The translations under genes and the position numbers were made by a program. From positions 186,001 through 250,000 of the forward strand of contig NZ_JAHZMP010000003.1 of assembly GCF_020748465.1 (NCBI RefSeq): DNA of 64,000 bases, in the 5' to 3' direction. The stretch comes from Terrisporobacter mayombei. Its GTDB lineage: Bacteria; Bacillota; Clostridia; Peptostreptococcales; Peptostreptococcaceae. Below, in pieces: positions 20,732 to 29,605 of this stretch (its first letter is position 1; every line of letters starts with the position of its first letter). The notes under the pieces are model-generated. The model worked only from the letters and a program-made list of their open reading frames with translations. It was not told where the DNA came from and made no database searches.

Positions 20732-21472
20732 CTACATTGCCATGCCGCCATCCACATGGATGACTTGACCTGTTATATAATTAGATTGATCACTACCTAA
20801 AAATAATGCTAAATTAGCAATATCCTCTGCCTGACCTAATCTTTTAAGAGGCACTTGAGACATTATATTTTTCTTTTGGTCTTCACTTAGTACTTTTGTC
20901 ATATCAGTATCTATAAATCCTGGAGCAATAGCATTTACATTTATATTTTTGCCTCCAATTTCACGTGCTAAAGATTTTGTCATTCCAATAAGACCTGCTT
21001 TTGATGCGCAGTAATTAACTTGTCCTGCATTACCTATAACACCAACAACTGAAGACATGTTTATTATTTTTCCAGATTTTTGTCTTATCATTATTGGAGT
21101 TACTGCTTTTAAACAGTTAAATGCTCCTTTTAAATTAACATCTATAACACTATCAAAATCTTCTTCTTTCATTCTAATTATTAAATTATCTTTTGTTATA
21201 CCAGCATTATTAACTAATATATCTACTCTACCAAAAGCTTCTTTAGCTTCTTTTATTAATTTCTCAGCTTCTTCAAAATTACTTACGTTTGCTTTGAAAA
21301 TCAAAGTATCAGATCCTAATTTATCTAATTCTTCTTTTAACTGAAGAGCTTCTGTTTCACTATTTCTATAATTAAGCACTATATTAGCGCCTTCTTTGGC
21401 ATATTTTAGAGCAATTTCTCTACCTATACCTCTAGAAGCACCTGTAATTACTGCACATTTTCCTTGTAACAT
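20732..21472 (-). CDS. fabG: 3-oxoacyl-ACP reductase
   Basis: 246-residue short-chain dehydrogenase. The NADPH glycine loop is TGASRGIGREIA and the catalytic set is the serine of NMSSVVGVIGN with YCASKAGLIG (YxxxK). It reduces 3-oxoacyl-ACP. GGGAGGAAAG precedes the ATG. Confidence 0.97.
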   Translation of the reverse strand: MLQGKCAVITGASRGIGREIALKYAKEGANIVLNYRNSETEALQLKEELDKLGSDTLIFKANVSNFEEAEKLIKEAKEAFGRVDILVNNAGITKDNLIIRMKEEDFDSVIDVNLKGAFNCLKAVTPIMIRQKSGKIINMSSVVGVIGNAGQVNYCASKAGLIGMTKSLAREIGGKNINVNAIAPGFIDTDMTKVLSEDQKKNIMSQVPLKRLGQAEDIANLALFLGSDQSNYITGQVIHVDGGMAM

Positions 21473-21497
21473 TAACTTTCCTCCCGTTATTCAAAGC

Positions 21498-22448
21498 TTA
21501 AGCATCAATTTTTTCAAGCTTTAAACTTTCAACTGTTTCTTTTAAAGATTTTAAATCTTCTACATTATAGATTTTTACATCTTTATTTATTTTCTTTACA
21601 AATCCACTTAAAGTTTTACCTGGACCTAATTCTACAAAAGTATTTACTCCTTTATTAATTAGATCTCTTATACTCTTTTCAAAAAGTACTGATGACATTA
21701 TTTGTTGTCTTAATAATTCCTTCACATCATCACTTTCTTCATAAGGACTTCCTTTTACATTAGAGTAAACTGTTTTTTCAAATTTATTTATATTTGCTTT
21801 TTTTAACTCTTCATAAAATTTGTAACTAGCCTTTTCATATATAGAACTATGGAAAGGTCCACTTACTTTTAAAGGAACTACCATTCCTTTTAGTTCTTTT
21901 CCTATTTTCATACTTGCTTTTATTGCCTTGTGTTCCCCTGATATTACAACTTGACCAGGACAGTTATAATTTGCACCTTCCACAAGTCCGAACTCACTAG
22001 CTCTTTTTATAAGCTCTTCAACTTTGTCATTATCAAGCTTTAATACAGCTGCCATAGTACCTTCCTCTGGGCTTACCTCAGAGTCCATGATCTGAGCTCT
22101 TGTCTTTATAAGCTTCATTCCATCTTCAAAAGAAAGCATTCCACCATATACTAAAGCTCCATATTCTCCTAAAGATAATCCTAAAGCATAGTCAGCTTCA
22201 ACTCCTGCCTCCTCTAAAGCTTTTTCACATGCTAAAGATGTTAACATTATTGCAGGCTGGCTATTTTTAGTTCTAGTTAGTTCTTCATTAGATCCATTGA
22301 AAATTAAATCCTTCATAGGCATATTTAGAATTTCTTCACCTTTATCAAATATGTCTTTGCAACTTTCTATATTTTCATATAAGTCTTTCCCCATATTTAT
22401 ATATTGTGACCCTTGACCTGGAAAAAGAAATGCTATTTTATTGCTCAT
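21498..22448 (-). CDS. fabD: Malonyl-CoA:ACP transacylase
   Basis: Loads malonate onto ACP. The nucleophilic serine lies in GLSLGEYGALV (the usual GHSLG with Leu for His, which I believe is common in Firmicutes), and the opening FLFPGQGSQYINMGKDL is diagnostic. I start at 22448, where GGGAGGG sits before the ATG, rather than at the upstream codon at 22463. This start overlaps the fabK stop by 11 bp. About 316 residues. Confidence 0.96.
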   Translation of the reverse strand: MSNKIAFLFPGQGSQYINMGKDLYENIESCKDIFDKGEEILNMPMKDLIFNGSNEELTRTKNSQPAIMLTSLACEKALEEAGVEADYALGLSLGEYGALVYGGMLSFEDGMKLIKTRAQIMDSEVSPEEGTMAAVLKLDNDKVEELIKRASEFGLVEGANYNCPGQVVISGEHKAIKASMKIGKELKGMVVPLKVSGPFHSSIYEKASYKFYEELKKANINKFEKTVYSNVKGSPYEESDDVKELLRQQIMSSVLFEKSIRDLINKGVNTFVELGPGKTLSGFVKKINKDVKIYNVEDLKSLKETVESLKLEKIDA

Positions 22449-23376
22449 TGGAAACCCTCCCAAATACTGAATCTAATTCACTCATTAATTCATTTATGAT
22501 TTCTTTACAACTTTGTTTTTTACTAACAAGTCCTGCTATCTGACCTGCCATAACACTACCATTATTAACATCACCATCTACTACAGCTTTTCTTAAAGCT
22601 CCTTTTCCTAAAGCCTCTATTTCTTCTGGGTCTGCATTAGTTTTTTCAAGTCTTATATATTCTCTAGTAAGTTTATTTCTTAAAACTCTAACTGGATGAG
22701 ATGTACTTGTTCCTGTAACTTCAGTATCTATATCTTTTGCGTTTAAAACTCTATCTTTATAATTTTCATGTACCTTGCATTCTTTCGATACTAAAAATCT
22801 AGTCCCCATTTGAACTCCACAAGCTCCAAGCATAAACGATGCTGCTATACCTCTTCCATCACCTATACCTCCTGCTGCTATTACAGGGATATCCACTGCA
22901 TCCACAACTTGTGGTACTAAACTCATAGTTGTCAATTGGCCAATATGACCTCCTGCTTCCATCCCTTCTACTATAACTGCATCTGCACCGAATTTCTCCA
23001 TTCTTTTTGCAATTGCTACAGAAGGGACAACAGGTATTACTTTCACATTGTGTTTTTTCCAATCTTCAATGTATTTACCAGGACTTCCTGCTCCAGTAGT
23101 TACTACAGCAACTTGTTCATCACATACTAACTTTGCAATTTCATCAATATTATCTCTCATAAGCATTATATTTATGCCAAAAGGCTTTTTAGTAAGTGAT
23201 TTAGTTTTTCTGATTTCAGTTCTAACATCTTCTGTATCGCCTACTCCACTTATAATTCCCAAGCCTCCTGCTTCACTAACTGCTGCTGCTAAAGTAGCAT
23301 CTGATATCCAAGCCATACCGCCTTGAATTATTGGATATTCTATATTAAGTAATTCTGCTATCCTTGAAGTTTTCAT
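22438..23376 (-). CDS. fabK: FMN-dependent enoyl-ACP reductase
   Basis: About 312 residues of the FabK/nitronate monooxygenase barrel. Runs are YPIIQGGMAWISDATLAAAVSEAGGLG, VEGMEAGGHIG and IPVIAAGGIGDGRG...GACGVQMGTRFLVS. Its place between acpP and fabD marks it as the enoyl reductase; there is no FabI in the window, so it is probably the main one. FabK enzymes are insensitive to triclosan. The start at 23376 is chosen for AGGAGGAAAT; an upstream codon at 23394 lacks such a site. Confidence 0.94.
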   Translation of the reverse strand: MKTSRIAELLNIEYPIIQGGMAWISDATLAAAVSEAGGLGIISGVGDTEDVRTEIRKTKSLTKKPFGINIMLMRDNIDEIAKLVCDEQVAVVTTGAGSPGKYIEDWKKHNVKVIPVVPSVAIAKRMEKFGADAVIVEGMEAGGHIGQLTTMSLVPQVVDAVDIPVIAAGGIGDGRGIAASFMLGACGVQMGTRFLVSKECKVHENYKDRVLNAKDIDTEVTGTSTSHPVRVLRNKLTREYIRLEKTNADPEEIEALGKGALRKAVVDGDVNNGSVMAGQIAGLVSKKQSCKEIINELMSELDSVFGRVSNEQ

Positions 23377-23400
23377 ATTTCCTCCTGTAACCATATCTTA

Positions 23401-23622
23401 TTATTTTGTCTTTTCTTCTATATAGTTAACTACGTCCTTTATAGTTTTCATACTTTCTGGTGCTTCTACTTCTATTCCAAATTCTTCTTCTATCTCTATT
23501 ATTAATTGGAATGTATCTAGTGAGTCTATTCCTAAAGATGCAAAAGTGCTATCTAATTTTATTTCATCTCTCTCTATTGATAAGTTTTCTTCCATTATCC
23601 CTTGTAATTTTTCAAATATCAT
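23401..23622 (-). CDS. acpP: Acyl carrier protein
   Basis: 73 residues, acidic and four-helical. The phosphopantetheine serine lies in the FASLGIDSLDTFQLI motif. I start at 23622 (MIFEKLQG) because GGAGGATAAAAAA lies immediately before it; the ATG at 23637 overlaps that ribosome site. It carries the growing acyl chain for all fab enzymes around it. It is separated from fabH by 142 bp holding an operator-like repeat block, so acpP may have its own promoter. Confidence 0.96.
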   Translation of the reverse strand: MIFEKLQGIMEENLSIERDEIKLDSTFASLGIDSLDTFQLIIEIEEEFGIEVEAPESMKTIKDVVNYIEEKTK

Positions 23623-23685
23623 TTTTTTATCCTCCATAAATTCTAATAATTTTTATTATTTTTGTAATCTTAATTTACTTTCTTA

Positions 23686-23743
23686 CTTTAGTTATCTTAG
23701 TTAGTTCTTTAATCTTAGTTAATCTTGTTAATTTTAAATTTCC
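23686..23743. promoter_or_regulatory. CTTAGTTA repeat block upstream of acpP
   Basis: Four near-identical 8-mers (TTTAGTTA, CTTAGTTA, CTTAGTTA, CTTGTTAA) follow one another, ending in AATTTTAAATTTCC. The last 34 bp match 14280-14310 upstream of the flavoprotein gene, apart from a 3-bp spacer difference. It probably binds a lipid regulator encoded elsewhere (FapR- or FabT-like); the identity is a guess. Confidence 0.45.
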
Positions 23744-23764
23744 TAAATTTTTATTTATTTCAAA

Positions 23765-24742
23765 TTAAATAGCCCAATTTATTAAAGTTGCTCCGTAAGT
23801 AAGACCTGCACCAAATCCGACTAAAATAATTTTACTATCTTTTTTTAATAATCCTTTTTCACTCATATCACTAATTGCAATTGGTATAGATGCTCCTGAA
23901 GTATTTCCATACTCCTCCATATTCATATAAAACTTATCCATATCCACTTTTAACTTTTTAGCAGCATATTGAATAATTCTTACATTTGCTTGATGTGGAA
24001 TTATATAATCAATATCATTAATATCTAAATTATTTTCTTCTAGTATTTTATTAATTGAATTTACTATAACAGAGGTAGCAAACTTAAATATTTCACCACC
24101 ATCCATTCTTAATTTAGAATCTCTAATGGTTTTGCTTTCTACAAATGGACTATCTACATCATTACCTCCAATTGTTAAGCATTTATATTTTTCTCCTACT
24201 GATTTGCAAAAAGAGCTCATAAGTCCTAAGTTATCACTTTTTGACAAAACAGCTGCTCCTGCACCATCACCAAATAATACACATGTGGATCTGTCTTCCC
24301 AGTCAAGTGACTTTGAAAGATTTTCAGCACCTATAACTAGGGCATGTTTATAATTATTTGATGTCATCATAGCTTTAGCCACATCTAATCCATATATAAA
24401 TCCAGAACAAGCAGCACTTATATCAAAGGCAAGGGCATTATCTGCACCTATAATACTTTGAACTATGCATGCAGTAGATGGAGTAAACATATCTGGTGTA
24501 CAAGTTGCAACTATTAATAAATCCACATCCAATGGACTTATATTTGCATTTTCCAAAGCTTTTTCACCAGCTTTTGCTGCCATATAAGATGTATCTTCAC
24601 CTTTAGAAATATATCTACTTTTTATGCCAGTTCGTGAATAAATCCATTCGTCACTAGTATCAATGATTTCACTTAACTGATCATTAGTAACTAAATGGGA
24701 AGGTGTATATTTTCCTAAACCTTCTATAATTACCTCTTTCAT
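23765..24742 (-). CDS. fabH: 3-oxoacyl-ACP synthase III
   Basis: 325 residues; starts fatty-acid synthesis by condensing acyl-CoA with malonyl-ACP. The catalytic cysteine lies in DISAACSGFIYGLD, the histidine in IPHQANVRII and the asparagine in YGNTSGASIPIA. Opening and length are typical. GAAGGAGAAATCT precedes the ATG. It is the first gene of the operon and has two short FabT-like palindromes upstream. Confidence 0.97.
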   Translation of the reverse strand: MKEVIIEGLGKYTPSHLVTNDQLSEIIDTSDEWIYSRTGIKSRYISKGEDTSYMAAKAGEKALENANISPLDVDLLIVATCTPDMFTPSTACIVQSIIGADNALAFDISAACSGFIYGLDVAKAMMTSNNYKHALVIGAENLSKSLDWEDRSTCVLFGDGAGAAVLSKSDNLGLMSSFCKSVGEKYKCLTIGGNDVDSPFVESKTIRDSKLRMDGGEIFKFATSVIVNSINKILEENNLDINDIDYIIPHQANVRIIQYAAKKLKVDMDKFYMNMEEYGNTSGASIPIAISDMSEKGLLKKDSKIILVGFGAGLTYGATLINWAI

Positions 24743-24779
24743 AGATTTCTCCTTCTTTTATCTTTGACTTTAAAATATC

Positions 24780-24790
24780 TTGATTGTCAA
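24780..24790. promoter_or_regulatory. FabT-like half palindrome near fabH
   Basis: TTGATTGTCAA, a perfect 4-bp-arm palindrome 38 bp before the fabH ATG. It resembles the core of the FabT operator known from streptococci (TTTGAnnnTCAAA). No FabT gene is present in the window. Confidence 0.35.
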
Positions 24791-24846
24791 AATATAATAT
24801 TCAAAATAACCTAAAGTTATTAATAAATTAATAATCCAGCTTTCAT

Positions 24847-24859
24847 TTTGATATTCAAA
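24847..24859. promoter_or_regulatory. FabT-like palindrome in the fabH promoter
   Basis: TTTGATATTCAAA, a perfect 5-3-5 palindrome about 105 bp before fabH. On the minus strand it overlaps TTGAAT, a possible -35, so binding there would repress. Same pattern as streptococcal FabT boxes; inference only. Confidence 0.45.
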
Positions 24860-24923
24860 CTATATTACATCCAAAGGAATAAGTCAACCTCTTTTGCATA
24901 ATTTTTTCTCTTGTAATTAATTG

Positions 24924-25307
24924 TTATTTTTCTCTTATTATAGTCATAGCGTTGGCGATAGCATAGTCTTGACCATGAGATATTGATACTTTTATTTCTA
25001 GGACATTGTAATTTCTACATATTTCTTCTAAGTTATTATGTGTTATTACTATAGGCTTTCCTAATTCATCTCTTAAAATTTCTATATCTTTTAAGTTATA
25101 ACCCCTTATGCCTAGCCCTAAAGATTTACTTATAGCTTCTTTAGCCGCAAAATTTCCAGCTACCGTCTGCGAAGCATATCCTTTTGATTTAAATAGTTCT
25201 ATTTCATTTTCTGTAAATAATTTTTTTAAGAAGTTTTCATTTTTGTTCATATATTGTTTTATTCTTCCAATTTCCACAATATCTATTCCTATATCCAAAA
25301 TATTCAT
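24924..25307 (-). CDS. acpS: Holo-ACP synthase
   Basis: About 127 residues; attaches 4'-phosphopantetheine to the ACP serine. The magnesium-binding motif LDIGIDIVEIGRI and the second motif NFAAKEAISKSLGLGIRG are both present. The start at 25307 is preferred because GGAGGAAATT precedes it; the upstream ATG at 25319 overlaps that site. It is transcribed toward the fab operon but separated from fabH by 181 bp, so probably a separate unit. Confidence 0.94.
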   Translation of the reverse strand: MNILDIGIDIVEIGRIKQYMNKNENFLKKLFTENEIELFKSKGYASQTVAGNFAAKEAISKSLGLGIRGYNLKDIEILRDELGKPIVITHNNLEEICRNYNVLEIKVSISHGQDYAIANAMTIIREK

Positions 25308-25432
25308 AATTTCCTCCATTAATAAATGTGCTATCTATTTTTGATTATAATTATATTATTTATACATTTTAGCACTAATTTCACATAAACTGTAAAGTTA
25401 TTAAATATCTTCTACCAAGTTCATTTCATACT

Positions 25433-25461
25433 AAAAAGACATTGCTGTTTAACAATGCCTT
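25433..25461 (-). terminator. Terminator downstream of a decayed gene
   Basis: A CATTG/CAATG stem extended by a pair that is G-U on the minus strand, followed by TCTTTTT on that strand. It survives although the gene before it is broken. Confidence 0.6.
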
Positions 25462-25472
25462 CTCATTTATTA

Positions 25473-25903
25473 TTAAATTTTAGATTTTATATAATCTATA
25501 TCTTCAATTAAAATATTAACCTTTTCTCTATACTCTAAGACTAAATCTGCTTTATCAGTGTATTTTATATATATTTCAATAAAATTTTCTATACTTAACC
25601 TTACATAACTTATTGAATAATGTCTATCTTTATCACTATTATTGTTATGTAAATCATAAGATACTATTTTTCTTTTAATCCTCTAATAATATAATACAAA
25701 TCCCATCTATTTGTAAAAATATGATCAATATCTATTAATTTAAATTATTTGTTATTATTTCTGCTTCATCTCCAAAATTATCATAACCATATTTATTTTT
25801 AATATCACCAATGTTATTTATCTAAAAGTACTCCCTCTAATGAGCCTACATAGTAATATAAATCTTTATCTCATATATAAATTGCTTTAAATACAATATT
25901 CAT
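25473..25903 (-). pseudogene. Decayed gene with a stop and several frameshifts
   Basis: Protein-like segments can be read in order on the minus strand: MNIVFKAIYI, TGA stop, DKDLYYYVGSLEGVLLDK; then in a second frame NIGDIKNKYGYDNFGDEAEI; then IDHIFTNRWDLYYIIRGLKEK; then HYSISYVRLSIENFIEIYIK to a stop at 25473. At least three frame changes and several stops are needed, so it is clearly dead. Reassembled it would be about 140 residues. Family not recognised. It fills most of the 750-bp gap between acpS and the metal transporter. Confidence 0.6.
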
Positions 25904-26053
25904 AGATAATTTTTATATTGTAGTATTAACAAATATATATTTTTTAAGAAAAATAAGCTAAAGGTATAATACCCCCAGCTTGTTAATTGACTACTTTCTA
26001 TTTACTATCTTCCCTATAAAATAAACTAACATTGCCAAGATTACGTAACTTAT

Positions 26054-26094
26054 AAAAACTGTAATTTAATAAAATTATCAAGTTACAGCTTTTA
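26054..26094 (-). terminator. Terminator of the fec-type operon
   Basis: AAGCTGTAACTT pairs with AAATTACAGTTTTT on the minus strand, just past the ATPase stop, with a U-run. Confidence 0.65.
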
Positions 26095-26097
26095 CTT

Positions 26098-26853
26098 TTA
26101 TATTAAAGGTATAACTATACTTTTATTATTATAAGTTTTTACTTCTACAGGTACCTTATATACCTCTTCAATATTTTCAGGGGACATTATCTCTATTCCG
26201 CCATAATTATATATTTTTCTATCTTTCAGAAAGATGAATTTATCACAATATCTTAATGCTAAATTTAAATCGTGTATTACAATAATTACAGAAATATTGT
26301 TTTCATGGGAAATCTCATTAACAGTTTTTAATACCTCAAGCTGATTTTTTAAATCTAAGTTACTTGTTGGCTCATCTAGTAATAAAACCTTCGGTTGTTG
26401 TGCCAAAGCTCTAGCCAACATTACCTTTTGTAACTCTCCTCCACTAAGTTCGTCTAAATACCTTAATGAAAAATCTTCTAATCCCATTCTTTTTATTATA
26501 TCTTCAACTATTTCTATATCTTCTCTCGTTTCACTAACTTTTATATATGGTTTTCTTCCCAATAATATAGCATCAAATACAGTGAATTTAGTGGCCTCGT
26601 TTTTCTGAGCTACATAAGCTATCTTTTTCGCAATATCTCCTTGTTTGAGCTGAAGTACATCTTCTCCTTCCACATAAACACTTCCATGTTGTGGGGAGAT
26701 AATTCTATTTAAACATTTTAGCATGGTACTTTTTCCTGCACCATTGTTGCCAAGTATAGCTATGCACTCTCCATTTTCCACATCAAATTTTATACCATCT
26801 AAAATTTTAGCATTATGTTTATATGAAAATTTTAAGGAATCTATTTTTATCAT
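26098..26853 (-). CDS. FecE-type ABC transporter ATP-binding protein
   Basis: 251 residues of the iron-siderophore/B12/molybdate importer class. Walker A is GNNGAGKSTM, the signature is LSGGELQKVMLARALAQQP, and Walker B is LLLDEPTSNLD, with a switch histidine in VIHDLN. It energises the permease whose stop overlaps its start (ATGA-type coupling at 26853). Last gene of the operon. Confidence 0.93.
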   Translation of the reverse strand: MIKIDSLKFSYKHNAKILDGIKFDVENGECIAILGNNGAGKSTMLKCLNRIISPQHGSVYVEGEDVLQLKQGDIAKKIAYVAQKNEATKFTVFDAILLGRKPYIKVSETREDIEIVEDIIKRMGLEDFSLRYLDELSGGELQKVMLARALAQQPKVLLLDEPTSNLDLKNQLEVLKTVNEISHENNISVIIVIHDLNLALRYCDKFIFLKDRKIYNYGGIEIMSPENIEEVYKVPVEVKTYNNKSIVIPLI

Positions 26854-27923
26854 TATTTCTCAACTCCTTTAAATAGAATATATAAAAATAGTGGAGCTCC
26901 CATGAAAGATGTTATAGTTCCTATTGGTAAAATAATTGGAGATATAACCATCCTAGCTATAGTATCACTAAATAACAACAAGAAGGTTCCCAATATTGCT
27001 GATGCAGGTATTAAATATCTATAGTCATTTCCTACAAATTTTCTCATTATATGAGGAGCTATTAAACCTATAAAATTAATTATTCCAACAAAAGATACAA
27101 TAACTGATGCTGTCAAAGAGCTTATTACCATACCTACAATTCTCATAGTTGATACATTTACCCCTAACCCTTTTGCTGTTTGTTCTCCACTTTCTAATGC
27201 ATTATAGTTCCATCGATTATATATAAAATATATAAGTGCCAGTCCAGATACTACTGTTACAATTAATATTTCTCTCCAAGAAGCCCTACCTAAATCTCCG
27301 AATGTCCAAAAAACTATGGCTGCAACTTGAACATCATTGGCGAAATACTGAATTAAAGCTGTAGCTCCAGAAAATAATGAACTTATGGCAACTCCAGCAA
27401 GGACCATTGTTTCAGGAGTTACTTTTTTAAACTTAGAAAGTAATAAAATAACCACTGTGGCTCCCATAGATCCAGTAAAAGCACATATACTTGTCATATA
27501 AGGATTACTTATTGCTACAGCATCTGCTGTATTACTTTGTATGGAACCTGCTCCAAAATATACAATAGCCATGGCAGCTCCAAAGGCTGCCCCTTGAGAT
27601 ACTCCTAATGTTGATGCTGATGCTAAAGGATTTTTCAAAATACTTTGCATGACACATCCTGTAATAGCCAATCCTACTCCAGATACTATTGCCATAGCAA
27701 CTCGTGGTAATCTTATATTATATAAAAGCATATTACTCTGTTTGCTGCCTTGTCCTATAAGAGTTTTAATTACTTCTATTACAGACAAATTAGATGATCC
27801 AACACTGATTGCATATAGCCCCATTCCAACTGTAAGTAAAAATATAATAAATAATATTAACCTTTTTTTGTAAACATACTGATTATAATTACTTAATACT
27901 CGATGTTGTTTAATTGCTAACAT
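26853..27923 (-). CDS. FecCD-type ABC transporter permease
   Basis: 356 residues with about ten transmembrane helices. Conserved family runs are YNIRLPRVAMAIVSGVGLAITGCVMQSILKNPLASASTLGVSQGA and the coupling-helix region GIINFIGLIAPHIMRKFVG. A single gene suggests a homodimer. It belongs to the type II (BtuC-like) importers for siderophores, haem, corrinoids or molybdate. It lies 4 bp after the binding-protein gene. Confidence 0.94.
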   Translation of the reverse strand: MLAIKQHRVLSNYNQYVYKKRLILFIIFLLTVGMGLYAISVGSSNLSVIEVIKTLIGQGSKQSNMLLYNIRLPRVAMAIVSGVGLAITGCVMQSILKNPLASASTLGVSQGAAFGAAMAIVYFGAGSIQSNTADAVAISNPYMTSICAFTGSMGATVVILLLSKFKKVTPETMVLAGVAISSLFSGATALIQYFANDVQVAAIVFWTFGDLGRASWREILIVTVVSGLALIYFIYNRWNYNALESGEQTAKGLGVNVSTMRIVGMVISSLTASVIVSFVGIINFIGLIAPHIMRKFVGNDYRYLIPASAILGTFLLLFSDTIARMVISPIILPIGTITSFMGAPLFLYILFKGVEK

Positions 27924-27927
27924 CTAA

Positions 27928-29025
27928 TCACTCTCCAATAGTAATAGACCCAAATCCTAATCCTTCTTTTTCAAAATCACTATATAACTTTTTACCTAAG
28001 AACTTTTGGTAGATTTCATCAGCTTTTTCTTCAACATTTACATCTTTAAATTGCTCTGGGTATATTATAGAACCTGCATAGTAAGCATCTGATATGGCAA
28101 TTTCCACATTAGTTGTATACCAGTTATAAGATGGTTGCGAATAAACTTTCTTATTTTTTACAGCACTTAAAGAATTATAAAAATCAGGATTTTTCTTATA
28201 ATCTTTATTTACTAATTTCATATTTTGAGGATTTAAGAATATTATATCTGGATCCCATGTAGATACTTTTTCTAAATCCACCAATAAAGCTCCCTCTTTC
28301 TTAGTTTGATCAACTACATTTTTTGCATTTATTGCCTCAAAAGGAGGATATTTTCCGTAAGTTCCTTCAAATCCATGCTCTCCTCTGAAACTCACTGCTC
28401 CAGTATATACTGTTGGTTTATCTTTATCATCTATATCCTTAGTTCTATCATCTAAATCTTTTTCTAATTCATCCATATATGTAATTAATTCTTTAGCTCT
28501 ATCTTGTTTCCCAATAACTTCACCTATTAATTCAAATGATTTATCCATATTTTTATCAAATATACCATTATAAGAAACTGTAACTACAGGTATTCCAGTT
28601 TTTTCAGTAAGATCTTCTGCCATATCTTTATCATAGGCCGTTATGATAACATCTGGTTCTGCTTTTATTATTTCTTCTTGATAGGCAGTGCTACCATTAC
28701 TTCCCCCTTCACCTACTACAGGTAGTTTAGCAAGGTCTGGATAAACATAACTATAAGGTCTAGAAATAGCTATTTCACTTTCCAGATTTTCCACCCCTAC
28801 TACCTTATCAGTTCCTTGCATATAACATACCATTCTTAATGCTCCAGCACCTAAGGCTACAATAGAATCTGATTCACTAGGTATTTCTACTTCTCTTCCT
28901 AAAACATCAGTTACTTTTTTCGTTTTAGATTCATCTTTTTCTTTTTCATCGGAAGTTTGACTGCATCCTGTAATAGACAACATTAATATAAGTAGCATCG
29001 GTAAAATACGTTTAATAATCTTCAT
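27928..29025 (-). CDS. FecB-type substrate-binding lipoprotein
   Basis: 365 residues. A signal peptide with lipobox LSITGC (cysteine 21) anchors it on the outer face of the membrane. The body is a class III (BtuF/FhuD-like) binding protein: VTDVLGREVEIPSESDSIVALG, EPDVIITAYD and DPDIIFLNPQNM. The long GGSNGSTAYQ insertion and acidic surface are compatible with a metal complex, but the ligand cannot be read from sequence. GAGGGGG precedes the ATG. Confidence 0.92.
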   Translation of the reverse strand: MKIIKRILPMLLILMLSITGCSQTSDEKEKDESKTKKVTDVLGREVEIPSESDSIVALGAGALRMVCYMQGTDKVVGVENLESEIAISRPYSYVYPDLAKLPVVGEGGSNGSTAYQEEIIKAEPDVIITAYDKDMAEDLTEKTGIPVVTVSYNGIFDKNMDKSFELIGEVIGKQDRAKELITYMDELEKDLDDRTKDIDDKDKPTVYTGAVSFRGEHGFEGTYGKYPPFEAINAKNVVDQTKKEGALLVDLEKVSTWDPDIIFLNPQNMKLVNKDYKKNPDFYNSLSAVKNKKVYSQPSYNWYTTNVEIAISDAYYAGSIIYPEQFKDVNVEEKADEIYQKFLGKKLYSDFEKEGLGFGSITIGE

Positions 29026-29069
29026 TTTTTCCCCCTCTTTTTATATCCTCTATTTGTATATTTTAACTT

Positions 29070-29594
29070 TTACCATCCTCTGTTATATGGATTAAAGCAA
29101 TCTTCGCATACAGTTTTACCACCTTGTAAATGCATTTTATGCTCTGGTGCCTTTTCCCTACAACATTCACATTCTACACTAGTAAAAATACGTGCTTGCT
29201 CTGGTAAATCAAATTTAGGTACAGAAAAATCAAATACTTCATCTATAGGTCCTTCTAAAATAAATTTTTGCTTAGCATCTCTATCATCTATATGACTTAC
29301 ACCTTTAAAATAAAGACGTAATTTTTCACCATTTCTTCTATTAAAAAATGAAAATGCTTGTTTTCCTGTTCCTCTATAAATCAAGTTTCCTTTTCCTATG
29401 GAACACCCTAATAAGGATTGAATTGCATCTACTCCACAAGCATCATTTTCGGTAATACAAACTATTTCTTCATCTTTTGAAGTTCCAATCCCCAATTTTT
29501 CTATTGCTGCCTCACAAGCCCTTACTCCTATTGCAAGACCTGGGCACTCATGTCCATGAAAACCTACTGCTTTTTCCCATAATTCTTTTCTCAT
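29070..29594 (-). CDS. FmdE-family protein with zinc-ribbon tail
   Basis: About 175 residues. It opens with WEKAVGFHGHECPGLAIGVRA, the FmdE signature (named from the molybdenum formylmethanofuran dehydrogenase operon). TENDACGVDAIQSLLGCSIGKGNL follows. The C-terminus has a CECC...CEDC zinc ribbon. Function is not established; bound metal is likely because of its conserved Cys/His residues and its place in a metal-uptake operon. I start at 29594, where AGGAGGATATGAG precedes the ATG. It sits between the methyltransferase and the binding protein. Confidence 0.87.
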   Translation of the reverse strand: MRKELWEKAVGFHGHECPGLAIGVRACEAAIEKLGIGTSKDEEIVCITENDACGVDAIQSLLGCSIGKGNLIYRGTGKQAFSFFNRRNGEKLRLYFKGVSHIDDRDAKQKFILEGPIDEVFDFSVPKFDLPEQARIFTSVECECCREKAPEHKMHLQGGKTVCEDCFNPYNRGW

Positions 29595-29605
29595 CTCATA
29601 TCCTC

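Noticed and set aside
25108-25344. 78-residue plus-strand ORF over acpS
   Set aside because: Antisense shadow; acpS motifs on the other strand are unambiguous.
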